A stretch of DNA of 42,245 nucleotides from an uncultured Prevotellaceae bacterium. GTDB taxonomy: Bacteria; Bacteroidota; Bacteroidia; Bacteroidales; Bacteroidaceae. Shown here one piece after another: positions 16,680-25,245 of this stretch. The DNA lies in the NCBI GenBank assembly GCA_900318885.1, contig ONMN01000049.1:1-42245 (forward strand). The letters are read 5' to 3'. The notes below the pieces were generated by a model. That model had not been told where the DNA came from. It ran no database searches and was given only the letters and a program-made list of their open reading frames with translations. A program made the translations under genes and the position numbers. How positions within the stretch are numbered: the stretch's first letter is position 1; each line of letters starts with the position of its first letter.

Positions 16680-18571
16680 ATGGGAAAGATTATTGGAATT
16701 GACTTAGGAACTACCAACAGCTGCGTTGCCGTATTCGAGGGTAACGAGCCGGTTTTGTTGAGAATGGTGAGCGTAAGATCGGTGACCCTGCCAAGCGTCA
16801 GGCCATCACCAACCCCAAGAACACCGTTTATTCTATCAAGCGCTTCATGGGTGAGAACTGGCAGCAGACCGAAAAGGAGATTGCTCGCGTACCTTATACT
16901 GTTGTCAACGAGGGTGGTTATCCCCGTGTCGACATCAACGGTCGTAAGTACACTCCGCAGGAGATTTCTGCTATGGTGCTGCAGAAGATGAAGAAAACTG
17001 CCGAAGACTTTCTGGGTCAGGAAGTTACAGATGCTGTCATCACCGTTCCTGCTTACTTCTCCGACTCTCAGCGTCAGGCCACCAAGGAGGCTGGTCAGAT
17101 TGCTGGTCTGAACGTAAAGCGTATTGTCAACGAGCCTACAGCTGCCGCTTTGGCATATGGTGTTGACAAGGCCAACAAGGACATGAAGATTGCCGTCTTC
17201 GACCTCGGTGGTGGTACATTCGATATCTCAATCCTTGAGTTTGGTGGTGGCGTATTCGAGGTGCTCTCTACCAATGGTGATACTCACCTCGGTGGTGACG
17301 ACTTCGACCAGGTTATCATCGACTGGCTGGTACAGGAATTCAAGAATGACGAAGGTGCCGACCTGAAGGCTGATCCGATGGCTATGCAGCGTCTGAAGGA
17401 GGCTGCCGAGAAGGCTAAGATTGAGTTGTCTTCTTCTACCTCTACGGAGATTAACCTGCCTTACATCATGCCTGTAGGCGGTGTACCCAAGCACTTGGTA
17501 AAGACCTTGACACGTGCTAAGTTCGAGCAGTTGGCTCACGAGCTCATCCAGGCTTGTCTGGCTCCATGTCAGAAGGCTATTGCTGATGCCCACCTCTCTA
17601 CCTCCGATATCGACGAGGTCATCCTCGTAGGTGGTTCGAGCCGTATCCCTGCCGTGCAGACACTGGTTAAGAACTACTTTGGCAAGGAGCCTTCAAAGGG
17701 TGTAAATCCTGACGAGGTAGTAGCCGTTGGTGCTTGTATCCAGGGTGCTATTCTGAACAAGGAAGGTGGCGTAGGCGACATCGTACTGCTCGACGTTACT
17801 CCGCTGACACTGGGTATCGAGACAATGGGTGGTGTGATGACCAAGCTCATCGAGGCTAACACAACCATTCCTTGCAAGAAGAGCGAGGTATTCTCAACCG
17901 CTGCTGACAATCAGACAGAGGTGACCATCCACGTGCTGCAGGGTGAGCGCCCGATGGCAGCTCAGAACAAGTCTATCGGTCAGTTCAACCTCACTGGTAT
18001 TGCTCCAGCACGTCGTGGTATTCCTCAGATCGAGGTCACCTTCGACATCGACGCCAACGGTATCCTTAAGGTTTCTGCCAAGGATAAGGCCACTGGTAAG
18101 GAGCAGGCCATCCGCATCGAGGCTTCGTCTGGTCTCTCTCAGGACGAGATCAACCGCATGAAGGCCGAGGCTGAGCAGAACGCTGAGAATGATAAGAAGG
18201 AGCGCGAGCGCGTAGATAAGCTGAATCAGGCTGACTCGATGATTTTCCAGACGGAAAATCAGCTGAACGAGATTGGCGACAAGATTCCCGCCGAGCACAA
18301 GCCCGCTATCGAACAGGCTCTCCAGCAACTGAAGGATGCCCACAAGAGTGGTGACGTCACCGCTATCGACAATGCCATCAACGCCCTCAATGCCGCTTGG
18401 CAGACTGCCTCTCAGCAGATGTATCAGGGTGCTGGCGCTCAGGCTGGTCCTCAGCCAGGTGCTGACCAGCAACAGCAGGGTCCCTTCTACAACCAGCAGG
18501 CTGGCGGTTCTCAGCAGCAGGCTTCAAAGGATGACAACATCCAGGACGCTGACTTCGAGGAGGTTAAGTAA
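16680..18571 (+). pseudogene. dnaK: DnaK chaperone gene with an internal frameshifting deletion
   Basis: DnaK is the ATP-driven Hsp70 chaperone. The first 25 codons are normal ([23 protein letters not shown]). Directly after, at about 16761, the frame breaks. The sequence resumes in another frame with [22 protein letters not shown], and the rest (open from ATG 16847 to 18571) is complete through the nucleotide-binding domain ([24 protein letters not shown]), the substrate domain and a Gln/Gly-rich tail with [12 protein letters not shown]. Compared with usual DnaK sequences about 16 codons (near VIANSEGKRTTPS) are missing. A loss of about 49 bases between two GGTT copies explains both gap and frameshift. 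dnaK is near-essential, so this may be an assembly error; otherwise a second dnaK must exist elsewhere. Confidence 0.9.
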
Positions 18572-18592
18572 AGGTTGTTTATCAGATAACAG

Positions 18593-18627
18593 TCGTGCAG
18601 GTCATTTTGGCCTGCACGATTTTTTTT
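18593..18627 (+). terminator. Intrinsic terminator between dnaK and gltS
   Basis: TCGTGCAGG (18593-18601) pairs with CCTGCACGA (18611-18619), followed by eight T bases. It lies between two convergent genes and terminates dnaK. Confidence 0.9.
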
Positions 18628-18630
18628 GTC

Positions 18631-19899
18631 TTACAAAATATTCAGGAACAGCGTAATCATGCCCGTGTTGATTAAGTCGGCAAACATGGCGCCGATGATG
18701 GGGACGATGAGGAAGGGCTTGACGGTATAGCGATACTTATAGCACACAGCACTCATGTTGGCCATCGCATTGGGAGTAGCACCAAGACCGAAACCGCAGA
18801 TGCCTGCACACAGGACGGCAGCATCGTAACTGCGACCTAACAGGCGGAAGGCTACGAAATAGACAAAGAAGTCCATCATCGCTACCTGGGCTACCAGGAT
18901 GACGACCAACGGAAGGGCCAGACTCTGCAGTTCCCAAAGTTTCAGCGATATCATGGCCATACCGAGGAACATAGACAGGCAGATGTTGCCCACACTGATG
19001 ATGCGATCCATATCCAGCAGCTTGTCCGCTTTCACCCGTTTGCCGTTTTGCTTGAAACTGATGAATCCTAACGTGTTGCGGGCAATGGCGGCAAGTATCA
19101 AGGCACCGAAATAGGTGGGGAACGTGACGCCTGTCTTTGCCAATAGCCAACTCATGATGGTGCCGGCACCCATGACCAGGACAATGCAATAGGTGGCTTT
19201 GGCATACTGCTGGAATTCCTGCTCGTTCGAACTGAGACGCTTGGCACGACCGGTTGGTGAAGCCTCGTCACTCTCGATACCGGCCATTGCGGGGTCAACC
19301 TCTTCGTCTGGTGTCTGCATCTGTTCGTGCGTCAGTTTCTTACGGATAATGCGCTCTGCCAACGGGCCTCCTATCATCGAACCGGCAATCAGTCCAAAGG
19401 TAGCTGCTGCCATACCGATGGTTCCTGCACCATGCAGACCCATACCCTCCAGCACACTCGCAAATCCGCCTGCCGTACCGTGTCCGCCAGTCATTGATAT
19501 ACTGCCTGCCGCCATACCAATCAATGGGTCAACACCCATGACCTTGGTGATTCCCATCGGCATCAGGTTTTGCAGGGCAATAATGGTAATCAATAAGCCC
19601 AGCATGATGACCAGCATTCGGCCACCTTGCTTGATGACTTTCAGGTCGCTTTGGAAACCAACGCTGGTAAAGAATGCCAGCATAAAGACATCCTTCAATG
19701 TACCGTCGAACGACACCTCGACGTTGCCCCAGCCATACAATGCCAGCGTCAGCAACGAGAAGATGATGCCACCGCTTACAGGCGAAGGCACACAGAATCT
19801 CTGGAGAAAACCGACCTTTCTCGTTAACACCATACCAACGATGAGCGCCAAGGCACCAATGCCGGCAGTCTGTATCATATCCAGTTCAATACTTGTCAT
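18631..19899 (-). CDS. gltS: Sodium/glutamate symporter GltS
   Basis: This 422-aa inner-membrane protein is a GltS-type sodium:glutamate symporter. The family marks are the two-fold pseudo-repeat of membrane segments, PSPVSGGIIFSLLTL near residue 38, GMAAGSISMTGGHGTAGGF near 128 (the reentrant loop of the first repeat) and CAGICGFGLGATPNAMANM near 365 (that of the second). A hydrophilic loop in the middle (about 195-230, QMQTPDEEVDP) is the cytoplasmic linker. Length is close to the family's usual 400. It lies 29 bases downstream of the outer-membrane protein gene on the same strand, so the two may form an operon. Confidence 0.95.
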   Translation of the reverse strand: MTSIELDMIQTAGIGALALIVGMVLTRKVGFLQRFCVPSPVSGGIIFSLLTLALYGWGNVEVSFDGTLKDVFMLAFFTSVGFQSDLKVIKQGGRMLVIMLGLLITIIALQNLMPMGITKVMGVDPLIGMAAGSISMTGGHGTAGGFASVLEGMGLHGAGTIGMAAATFGLIAGSMIGGPLAERIIRKKLTHEQMQTPDEEVDPAMAGIESDEASPTGRAKRLSSNEQEFQQYAKATYCIVLVMGAGTIMSWLLAKTGVTFPTYFGALILAAIARNTLGFISFKQNGKRVKADKLLDMDRIISVGNICLSMFLGMAMISLKLWELQSLALPLVVILVAQVAMMDFFVYFVAFRLLGRSYDAAVLCAGICGFGLGATPNAMANMSAVCYKYRYTVKPFLIVPIIGAMFADLINTGMITLFLNIL

Positions 19900-19928
19900 G
19901 AAAATTCAAAAATTATAAAATTAAAAAA

Positions 19929-21518
19929 TTAGAATCTATACTGTAGCTTTATATTGGCAGCATGCCTGTTGATGACTATATCATCGCAGAATGCCTCAAA
20001 CATGTCATGCCAGTCAATGCCCATATTCCATCTCTTGCCGAACTGCTTGCTCACAGACAGACATCCATACGCAGGAGTGCCATTCGTCTTACGTATCGGC
20101 ACATTTTTCGTATAATACACTAGCTGCATGCCAATCTGCCAGTCATGAGGAAGATAAGCAGTCGGAGCCAGTCGGAAAGTAGCATAGGTGTCGCTCTTAG
20201 TCGCATACAGATTTGGTCCGCCCGCCAGACTCAACCCCTTCGTCTTCCAATATACCGATGCCCCCAGTTCAGCAAAATTCTCGCCATTCTCGACGGCATA
20301 ATAGCTTGCCTCCGTCTGCACGGTCAACTTCTGCCGACTATAGGCATAAGCCAGCTTCACTTGATTGATATCCCATTCATCCAGCAGTCCTTCGGCCTTC
20401 ATCCATTCTTCGTCATAAACCGTATTGGCATCCATAAAGAGAACCACGTAGGAAGGATTATAGTACTTGCGATAATAGCCCAACTGGACCTGATTGCGGT
20501 TGTCAGGCACATAGATGACGCAGGCATTCGTGTTGTTGCGGGTGTCAGAATGCTTCTGGCTGAGTCCGCCTTCCTTCAGGTTATAGTGATAGAACATCAC
20601 GCGATTGCCAACCGTCAACTTCCACTGGGGTAGGGAATAGGTGAACTGCAGATAGATGTCATTATTGAAAACATTCCAGCTCTTGTCCGTATCCTTTTGC
20701 TTCGTCATCAGGAAATCGCCCTCGACACCCAGCATCATCGACAGCTGCTTGGTCACCAAAGGCGTATTCAGCTCAACGATATACAATGGCAGTTTGTTGG
20801 AGAATATCTGGTCACTGTTATACTGATAGCCGCCCACGACGAGCAGTTCCGTACCTAGAGCGTTAAAGGTATGGAAGTATCTCGCCCTGCCCATTACCTT
20901 ACGCGACATGCCAGAGGGGCGGTCAATATATTGCTGGGTGAAATAGGTCAGCAGTTTGTTTCTGTCGTCAAAACGGTTCGTCATGTGAAGCGTCACATAC
21001 TCCTCATTCCCGTCCTGATGACGATATGACGCATTGGCATAGAGGTCTGTACTATGACTGCCGTATAATGCATTCACGGTCCCGATGCCTGCAATCTCCT
21101 TTCCAAAGTCTCCCTGTCCTTCCACGAAACCTTTTACCCCCTCAGACATCTTCATGTTGATATCCAGCACCTTAGCTATTCCGATGGTTCCCTTCGCGAC
21201 ACCTGTATTATCACAAACCTGAATCTTAGCAATGTCCTTGGCTTTCATCTGGCTCAGAATCAACTTCTCGTCACCATTCATCGGACAGTTGTCGATGCGG
21301 AGGCTATAGCTGGAGATGACGTCCTCATACCCTGCAATCAGCAGCTCCGGCACCATCTGCAGGATATCCATCAACGACTCCTCACCCGTCAACTCCATCC
21401 GTTGCGGGTAAATCATCGTCCTGTCAGCCTTTACCTCAATGATGGGCAAGCTATCATCTGCTCGCACCGAGCCAGACAAGAGCAATAAGACAATCAATAT
21501 ATAAATATGTCGATGCAT
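19929..21518 (-). CDS. TonB-dependent receptor-like outer membrane beta-barrel protein
   Basis: This 529-aa protein has a signal peptide (MHRHIYILIVLLLLSGSVRA). The start at 21518 is decided by the promoter: the longer open frame begins at a TTG inside the -7 element (21543-21550), which cannot be translated from this transcript. Residues about 40-125 look like a reduced plug domain (EESLMDILQMVPELLIAGYE, then AKDIAKIQVCDNTG), followed by alternating aromatic beta strands and a final KLQYRF, the C-terminal Phe of barrel proteins. It lacks the N-terminal carboxypeptidase-like domain of SusC and is much shorter than usual receptors. Substrate is unknown; gltS follows. Confidence 0.8.
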   Translation of the reverse strand: MHRHIYILIVLLLLSGSVRADDSLPIIEVKADRTMIYPQRMELTGEESLMDILQMVPELLIAGYEDVISSYSLRIDNCPMNGDEKLILSQMKAKDIAKIQVCDNTGVAKGTIGIAKVLDINMKMSEGVKGFVEGQGDFGKEIAGIGTVNALYGSHSTDLYANASYRHQDGNEEYVTLHMTNRFDDRNKLLTYFTQQYIDRPSGMSRKVMGRARYFHTFNALGTELLVVGGYQYNSDQIFSNKLPLYIVELNTPLVTKQLSMMLGVEGDFLMTKQKDTDKSWNVFNNDIYLQFTYSLPQWKLTVGNRVMFYHYNLKEGGLSQKHSDTRNNTNACVIYVPDNRNQVQLGYYRKYYNPSYVVLFMDANTVYDEEWMKAEGLLDEWDINQVKLAYAYSRQKLTVQTEASYYAVENGENFAELGASVYWKTKGLSLAGGPNLYATKSDTYATFRLAPTAYLPHDWQIGMQLVYYTKNVPIRKTNGTPAYGCLSVSKQFGKRWNMGIDWHDMFEAFCDDIVINRHAANIKLQYRF

Positions 21519-21542
21519 GTGAAGCCGTTTATTCCTTGACTG

Positions 21543-21574
21543 CAAAGTTACGAATAAGTGAGCAAAGAACCAAA
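21543..21574 (-). promoter_or_regulatory. Leftward promoter of the outer membrane protein gene
   Basis: On the minus strand TTTG (21571-21574), 20 bases, TAACTTTG (21543-21550), a full consensus match. A second, degenerate leftward copy with -7 TACCTTTT lies further upstream (21664-21671). The spacer is nearly the same as in the promoter at 16455-16486. Confidence 0.7.
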
Positions 21575-21700
21575 GGAAAACGCGTTTTTCTTTGGTTCTT
21601 TCGATTGCAACGCCACACTCTGCACCTTCAGGTCAGAGAACGGAAGTAACTTCTCGCACAGCGAAAAGGTACGAAAAGTTGAACGAAAAACCAAATTAAA

Positions 21701-21732
21701 TTTGGATTTTTGCTCGCTTATTCGTATCTTTG
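21701..21732 (+). promoter_or_regulatory. Rightward promoter of the SpoIIE-type phosphatase gene
   Basis: TTTG (21701-21704), 20 bases, TATCTTTG (21725-21732). The spacer again contains TTTTTGCTCGCTTATTCG. The predicted start near 21738 leaves a leader of about 23 bases before ATG 21761. Confidence 0.7.
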
Positions 21733-21760
21733 CACACGGACAATCTCCAAAAATGGATAT

Positions 21761-23751
21761 ATGAACACAATCAGACTTCGCTATTTGACGCTGGTGGTGA
21801 CGCTCGCTGCCGTCATTTTCCTGTCTGGATGCGGAGGAAATACCAAAGAACAGGAAAGGCAGCGCAGGGAAGCAGAAGACATGGTCTATGCGGCCTATCT
21901 CGACAAGGACTACCCACGTATCATAGAACTGGTGGACAGTTTCAAGCCGCAGGGATGTTTTTCCGAAGGTAAAGCCTGCTACTGGCTGGGCTACGCCTAT
22001 GACCGTATGATGCAGAAACGCATGGCCGAACTGTACTGGAAGACGGGTATCGCCGCTGTAGAGAACTCTACTGACGACGAGGACGTGCGGGTGTATGCCG
22101 GCATTACCAACCGCCTGACGGGCCTTTTGAGTACATGGACTGAATTCGAAGCCGCCCTGAAAGTGGCCATACCCGCTACAGAAAGGCTAAAAAGCCTGGG
22201 ACGCGACACGACCAGCGAATACACCAACATGCTCATCTATATCGGCTGTAGTCAGAGCCGTCTGGGATTGAGTGATGACAAGACCGACAATCGTCTGGAA
22301 GATTAACATCAGCTACAACTATCTGGAAATAGCCGACTATAAGAAGGCTGTATTATGGCTTGAGCGCCTGAACCAGTTGATCGACGGATATGAGAAGCAG
22401 GCTGACGCGCGACCTGACTATAGCAACAAACAGCGGGCACGCTACAACATCTATTTAGCCAGAGCCTTAGAGGGTATGGGGCGCAAGGATGAAGCCGCCG
22501 AGGCCTACAGGCTGTTTTGCCAGACAGATTTCTTCCAGACGGCAGAAGGCAAGATACTGGCCAGCGACTATCTGCGACTGGCAGGACGTTGGCAGGATGC
22601 TGCCGACAACTTCGGAAGCCTGGATGAAATGATGAAAGAGTTCGGCACCAGCTATTCGTTGGAGAACATACAGAAAATGCTCCTAAAGAAGTATGAAGTC
22701 AATAAGAAGGCCGGACGAATCGACACGGCCCGTGCCGTGAGCTTAAGTATCACCGAACGGCTCGACTCGGCCATCACCCTCTCGCGCATCGCCGAAGCCC
22801 GTGAAGAGTCGGCTGTACACCAGAAGGAACTGGAGATGACAGCCGAGAATGAGCGTTACGTTCGCCAGCGCCACATCGGACGAGTGATTGGTATGGCGGC
22901 AACCATTCTGTTCCTCCTCGTCTACATCATCGTGCGCCACCGCATGGGAGCCCGTCTGAGAAAGGCCCACAACGACCTGAAGACGGCCTACGACCAGCTC
23001 GAAGAGACCACCAGCGCCAAGGAGCGCATGGAGAGTGAGCTGCGCATTGCCCGCGACATACAGATGTCGATGGTGCCCAGCGTGTTCCCCAACGTAGAGG
23101 GTCTCGATATGTATGCCTCGATGACACCCGCCAAGGAACATGCTTTATTTCTGCATTGGCGATGTCAGCGGCAAGGGTGTGCCCGCATCGCTCTTCATGA
23201 CACTGGCCACGCGCGGATTCCTGACCCTGGCCGCGACAGGGAGAAAACCTGCCGAAATAGCCACCCGCATGAATGCTGAACTATCGACCAACAACGAGAT
23301 GGGCATGTTTGTCACCATGTTCATCTGCATGTACGACCTAAAACAAGGACGGATAGAGTATTGCAATGCCGGGCACAATCCTCCCGTCATCGGCAATGCC
23401 GAGGGGCAATACGCCTTCCTCGATGTCAAGGAGGCCAATGCCCCTATCGGACTATGGCCCGACCTGGAATATGTAGGCGAAGAGATGGACTTGCCCAGCG
23501 GCGGTATAATGCTGCTCTACACCGACGGCCTGAACGAAGCCGAGAACCGCCAGCAGGAACAGTATGGCGAAGACCGTATCATCCAGTTGATGACGTCGCA
23601 CGCTTCTCTAAGTATGCGCGACATCATCGAGGCCCTCAAGGCCGACACCGACCAGTTCCGCGACGGCGCCGAGCAGAACGACGACCTCACCATGCTCGCC
23701 TTCCGCATCATGCCACCATCAAGGACCTCACCGGCGAAAAATAATAAATAA
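21761..23751 (+). pseudogene. Membrane SpoIIE-type protein phosphatase with TPR sensor region, broken in two places
   Basis: Three open segments in successive frames make up one ancestral gene. Segment 1 (21761-22306) starts with a lipoprotein-like signal (VIFLSGC, Cys24) and helical TPR-like repeats. Segment 2 (about 22275-23140) continues the TPRs (NYLEIADYKKAVLWLERL), then a membrane helix (MAATILFLLVYIIV), a coiled coil and the start of a PP2C/SpoIIE domain (ELRIARDIQMSMVPSVFP). Segment 3 (about 23141-23751) completes that domain (CIGDVSGKGVPASLFM, GIMLLYTDGLNEA, NDDLTMLAF). At the second break about 40 bases are missing, which removes the expected VGGDLYDY metal-binding motif. Family members dephosphorylate anti-sigma-factor antagonists. 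This copy is either a pseudogene or carries assembly errors. ATG 21761 follows its promoter by a sensible distance. Confidence 0.8.
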
Positions 23752-23772
23752 GAAAATAGATAAATAACAAGA

Positions 23773-23791
23773 AAGCCCGCATTGCGGGCTT
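23773..23791. terminator. GC-rich hairpin after the phosphatase gene
   Basis: AAGCCCGC (23773-23780) pairs with GCGGGCTT (23784-23791) around a 3-base loop, 22 bases after the stop. The T tract after it is poor on the plus strand (TCAACTTG), so termination strength is uncertain. Confidence 0.5.
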
Positions 23792-23830
23792 CAACTTGTG
23801 AGTGTCGTAAATTTGTATCGGAAAGATTCC

Positions 23831-23907
23831 TGGAAAAGTGCACGTTTTTATCTAAATATCCATTGGAAAAGTGTCAATTTATGGTTAAAAATTCATTGGA
23901 AAAGTGT
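23831..23907 (+). repeat. Three 33-bp repeats with a TGGAAAAGTG core
   Basis: TGGAAAAGTG occurs at 23831, 23864 and 23897, exactly 33 bases apart, with similar flanks (CATTGGAAAAGTGT). The frame 23782-23979 is open and would encode a 65-aa peptide with three LEKC motifs spaced 11 residues apart. A 33-bp period keeps the frame, so this could be a small Cys-repeat protein. It has no clear promoter and its start lies in the terminator hairpin, so I favour a DNA repeat. Confidence 0.45.
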
Positions 23908-23969
23908 AATTTTTCTCCATTTTTCTTGTTGCAACACGAGCAGACAGAAGATGTGATATATAAGTTCCA

Positions 23970-24108
23970 GCCGGTGTAATAGATACAAAGAACCTGGCTG
24001 CGTTTACATACTGACCAAACCCCGTTTCGCGAGCCCTCGCTGAAAACAGGCAGAGAATTGAACCGTCAGCTGAATATCGACCCAGCTGTGCTGCTGGGAG
24101 CGTGAAAA
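23970..24108 (+). pseudogene. Possible remnant of a GIY-YIG nuclease gene
   Basis: In one frame the sequence reads EPGCVYILTKPRF, close to the GCVYILTNPSF start of T5orf172-type GIY-YIG domains. After an apparent +1 frame change it continues as FREPSLKTGRELNRQLNIDP to a stop at 24105-24107. This suggests a heavily truncated copy of a nuclease domain at the edge of the accessory region. The match is short, so the call is tentative. Confidence 0.3.
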
Positions 24109-24187
24109 GTGATCAGTAGAACTGTGATCCTATTGAAAGAAGGTGTCATTTTTCTTGATTATCTTTTTCTTGTAACTATCCATACAT

Positions 24188-24655
24188 TTATTGATCTTCA
24201 TAGTCATTTGATATTTCTGTTTCTTTTACTGACAGAATCTTACATAAAGGTTCTTTGCCAGTAACTATGGGAGTGTCAGCCATAACCGTCCATTTCATTT
24301 CTTCTCTGGATTCTTCAGGCATATCTAGATAACGCTGATGGCGAAAAACCTGATACATATCCCATAAGATATCTGCATTGGGGTCGTGATGAAGACCATA
24401 GTTGGCTGTTGGTGGAAGATTCCAACAAAGGGTATGGAGTCTGTTCAGGCTTCTTTCTACTTCATCACGCATGTCATACCATTCTCTACCACATACCTCC
24501 AGTCCTTTTGGCTTCCTAACACACTTATCCCAACCCAACTCACACATATCCTTCATTGGGAACATCTGACCATTTGTAAGCCTTGCATTTGCTTCGCAGG
24601 CTTTCTCGAGTTCTAACATTTGTTTCTCTGTCAGTTCAATCTTGTACTTTTTCAT
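24188..24655 (-). CDS. Hypothetical protein of the accessory region
   Basis: This 155-aa protein has no signal peptide or membrane segment and is probably cytoplasmic. It opens with KIELTEKQMLELEKACEANARLTNGQ, a helical region of a kind I associate with small proteins of Bacteroidales integrative elements. The middle (about 65-125) contains LNRLHTLCWNLPPTANYGLHHDPNADILWDMYQVFRHQ cut by short loops, with several His, Cys and Asp residues but no clear metal motif. I do not recognise its family. It is transcribed leftward, away from the methyltransferase operon, at the left edge of the candidate defence region. Confidence 0.65.
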   Translation of the reverse strand: MKKYKIELTEKQMLELEKACEANARLTNGQMFPMKDMCELGWDKCVRKPKGLEVCGREWYDMRDEVERSLNRLHTLCWNLPPTANYGLHHDPNADILWDMYQVFRHQRYLDMPEESREEMKWTVMADTPIVTGKEPLCKILSVKETEISNDYEDQ

Positions 24656-24707
24656 AACCTTTTCGTTTTTTGTTGATGATGACTTTTTACTGTTTAGTAG
24701 GGTAACA

Positions 24708-24851
24708 ATGAAAAAGTTATATGTGATGGATGTTAAAAAAGATAAAGGAAGTAATAATTTGCAAGTCTTGAGTATGCCTTCGCTGTTTGGTGACTATCAT
24801 CCTATCACCTTTGCTTCATTAAGACCATCTCTTTGTTTGACGCATGAATGA
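24708..24851 (+). CDS. Possible 47-residue peptide
   Basis: An open frame from ATG 24708 encodes 47 residues (begins MKKLYVMDVKKDKGSNNLQV). There is no clear promoter directly upstream and no recognisable motif. It sits just before the promoter of the methyltransferase operon. It may be a gene fragment or chance. Confidence 0.2.
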   Translation: MKKLYVMDVKKDKGSNNLQVLSMPSLFGDYHPITFASLRPSLCLTHE

Positions 24852-24878
24852 TTTTCTGATAAAAAACTTTGTATTTTC

Positions 24879-24910
24879 TTTGGTTCTTTCAAAGATAATC
24901 CCTATCTTTG
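24879..24910 (+). promoter_or_regulatory. Promoter of the methyltransferase operon
   Basis: TTTG (24879-24882), 20 bases, TATCTTTG (24903-24910): a full consensus match. The start site should be near 24917, leaving a leader of about 330 bases before the methyltransferase start codon chosen here. Confidence 0.75.
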
Positions 24911-25245
24911 CACACAAGTATCGGCTAATCGTCGTAAACGACGCAAGCTAAGGCTGATTCCCTGAGTGCAGGGTGCCGGTATGACATTGAGGGTAAAACA
25001 AATGAAGCGTACGCTTTTTATTCAAAACGTCTCTTAAGCTTGGCCGCAAAATAGACGACTCTAGAATGATAAAAGTGGACGTTCATGCCGATAGGCGTGG
25101 ACGTTTATCTTATCTTCTGGAGTGGGCACCGGCCAAGCGCCTGAGACGTTGGATAAGTATAAATTGTCCACGTTTTTCTTATGCGCTTGGCCGATGTCGC
25201 GTTATTGAAGAAATTCCGTTCGCTTTCTTCAATAACTATGAAACT
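24911..25245 (+). promoter_or_regulatory. Long structured leader of the methyltransferase gene
   Basis: The leader holds many perfect or near-perfect inverted repeats. Near the 5' end: outer stem 24919-24925/24975-24981 (one G-U pair), with hairpins 24930-24934/24939-24943 (loop TAAA) and 24960-24964/24969-24973 (loop AGTG). A 12-bp palindrome at 25005-25016 is followed by TTT. Then three related arms: A 25026-25046, B 25130-25150 (reverse complement of A, 17 of 21 bases) and C 25183-25193 (perfect complement of 25130-25140). B can pair with A or with C, not both. Stem 25096-25114/25152-25172 places B in its loop. A 13-bp perfect hairpin (25201-25213/25224-25236) ends 9 bases before ATG 25246. 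This looks like a regulatory RNA, or a set of protein operators; I do not recognise a known riboswitch class. Confidence 0.65.
25020..25048 (+). repeat. Copy 1 of a 29-bp element shared by two leaders
   Basis: Bases 25020-25048 match 28656-28684 at 28 of 29 positions, including 24 in a row (25025-25048), with core CTTAAGCTTGGCCGCA. Both copies have a CGTCT or GTCT arm that can pair with an AGACG or AGAC arm just downstream. Copy 1 contains arm A of the structured leader. Confidence 0.85.

Noticed and set aside
24911-25060. Retron RNA
   Set aside because: The region is structured, but no reverse transcriptase gene is present within the window.
25096-25193. Invertible promoter (phase variation) flanked by the inverted arms
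   Set aside because: The consensus promoter (24879-24910) lies outside the arms, arms A and B differ at the central four bases, and no recombinase gene is in the window. Not excluded, but weaker than RNA or operator models.
25066-25245. 60-residue N-terminal extension of the methyltransferase
   Set aside because: The frame is open, but it runs through the structured leader, is Arg-rich without family similarity, and the shorter form has the usual MmeI length.
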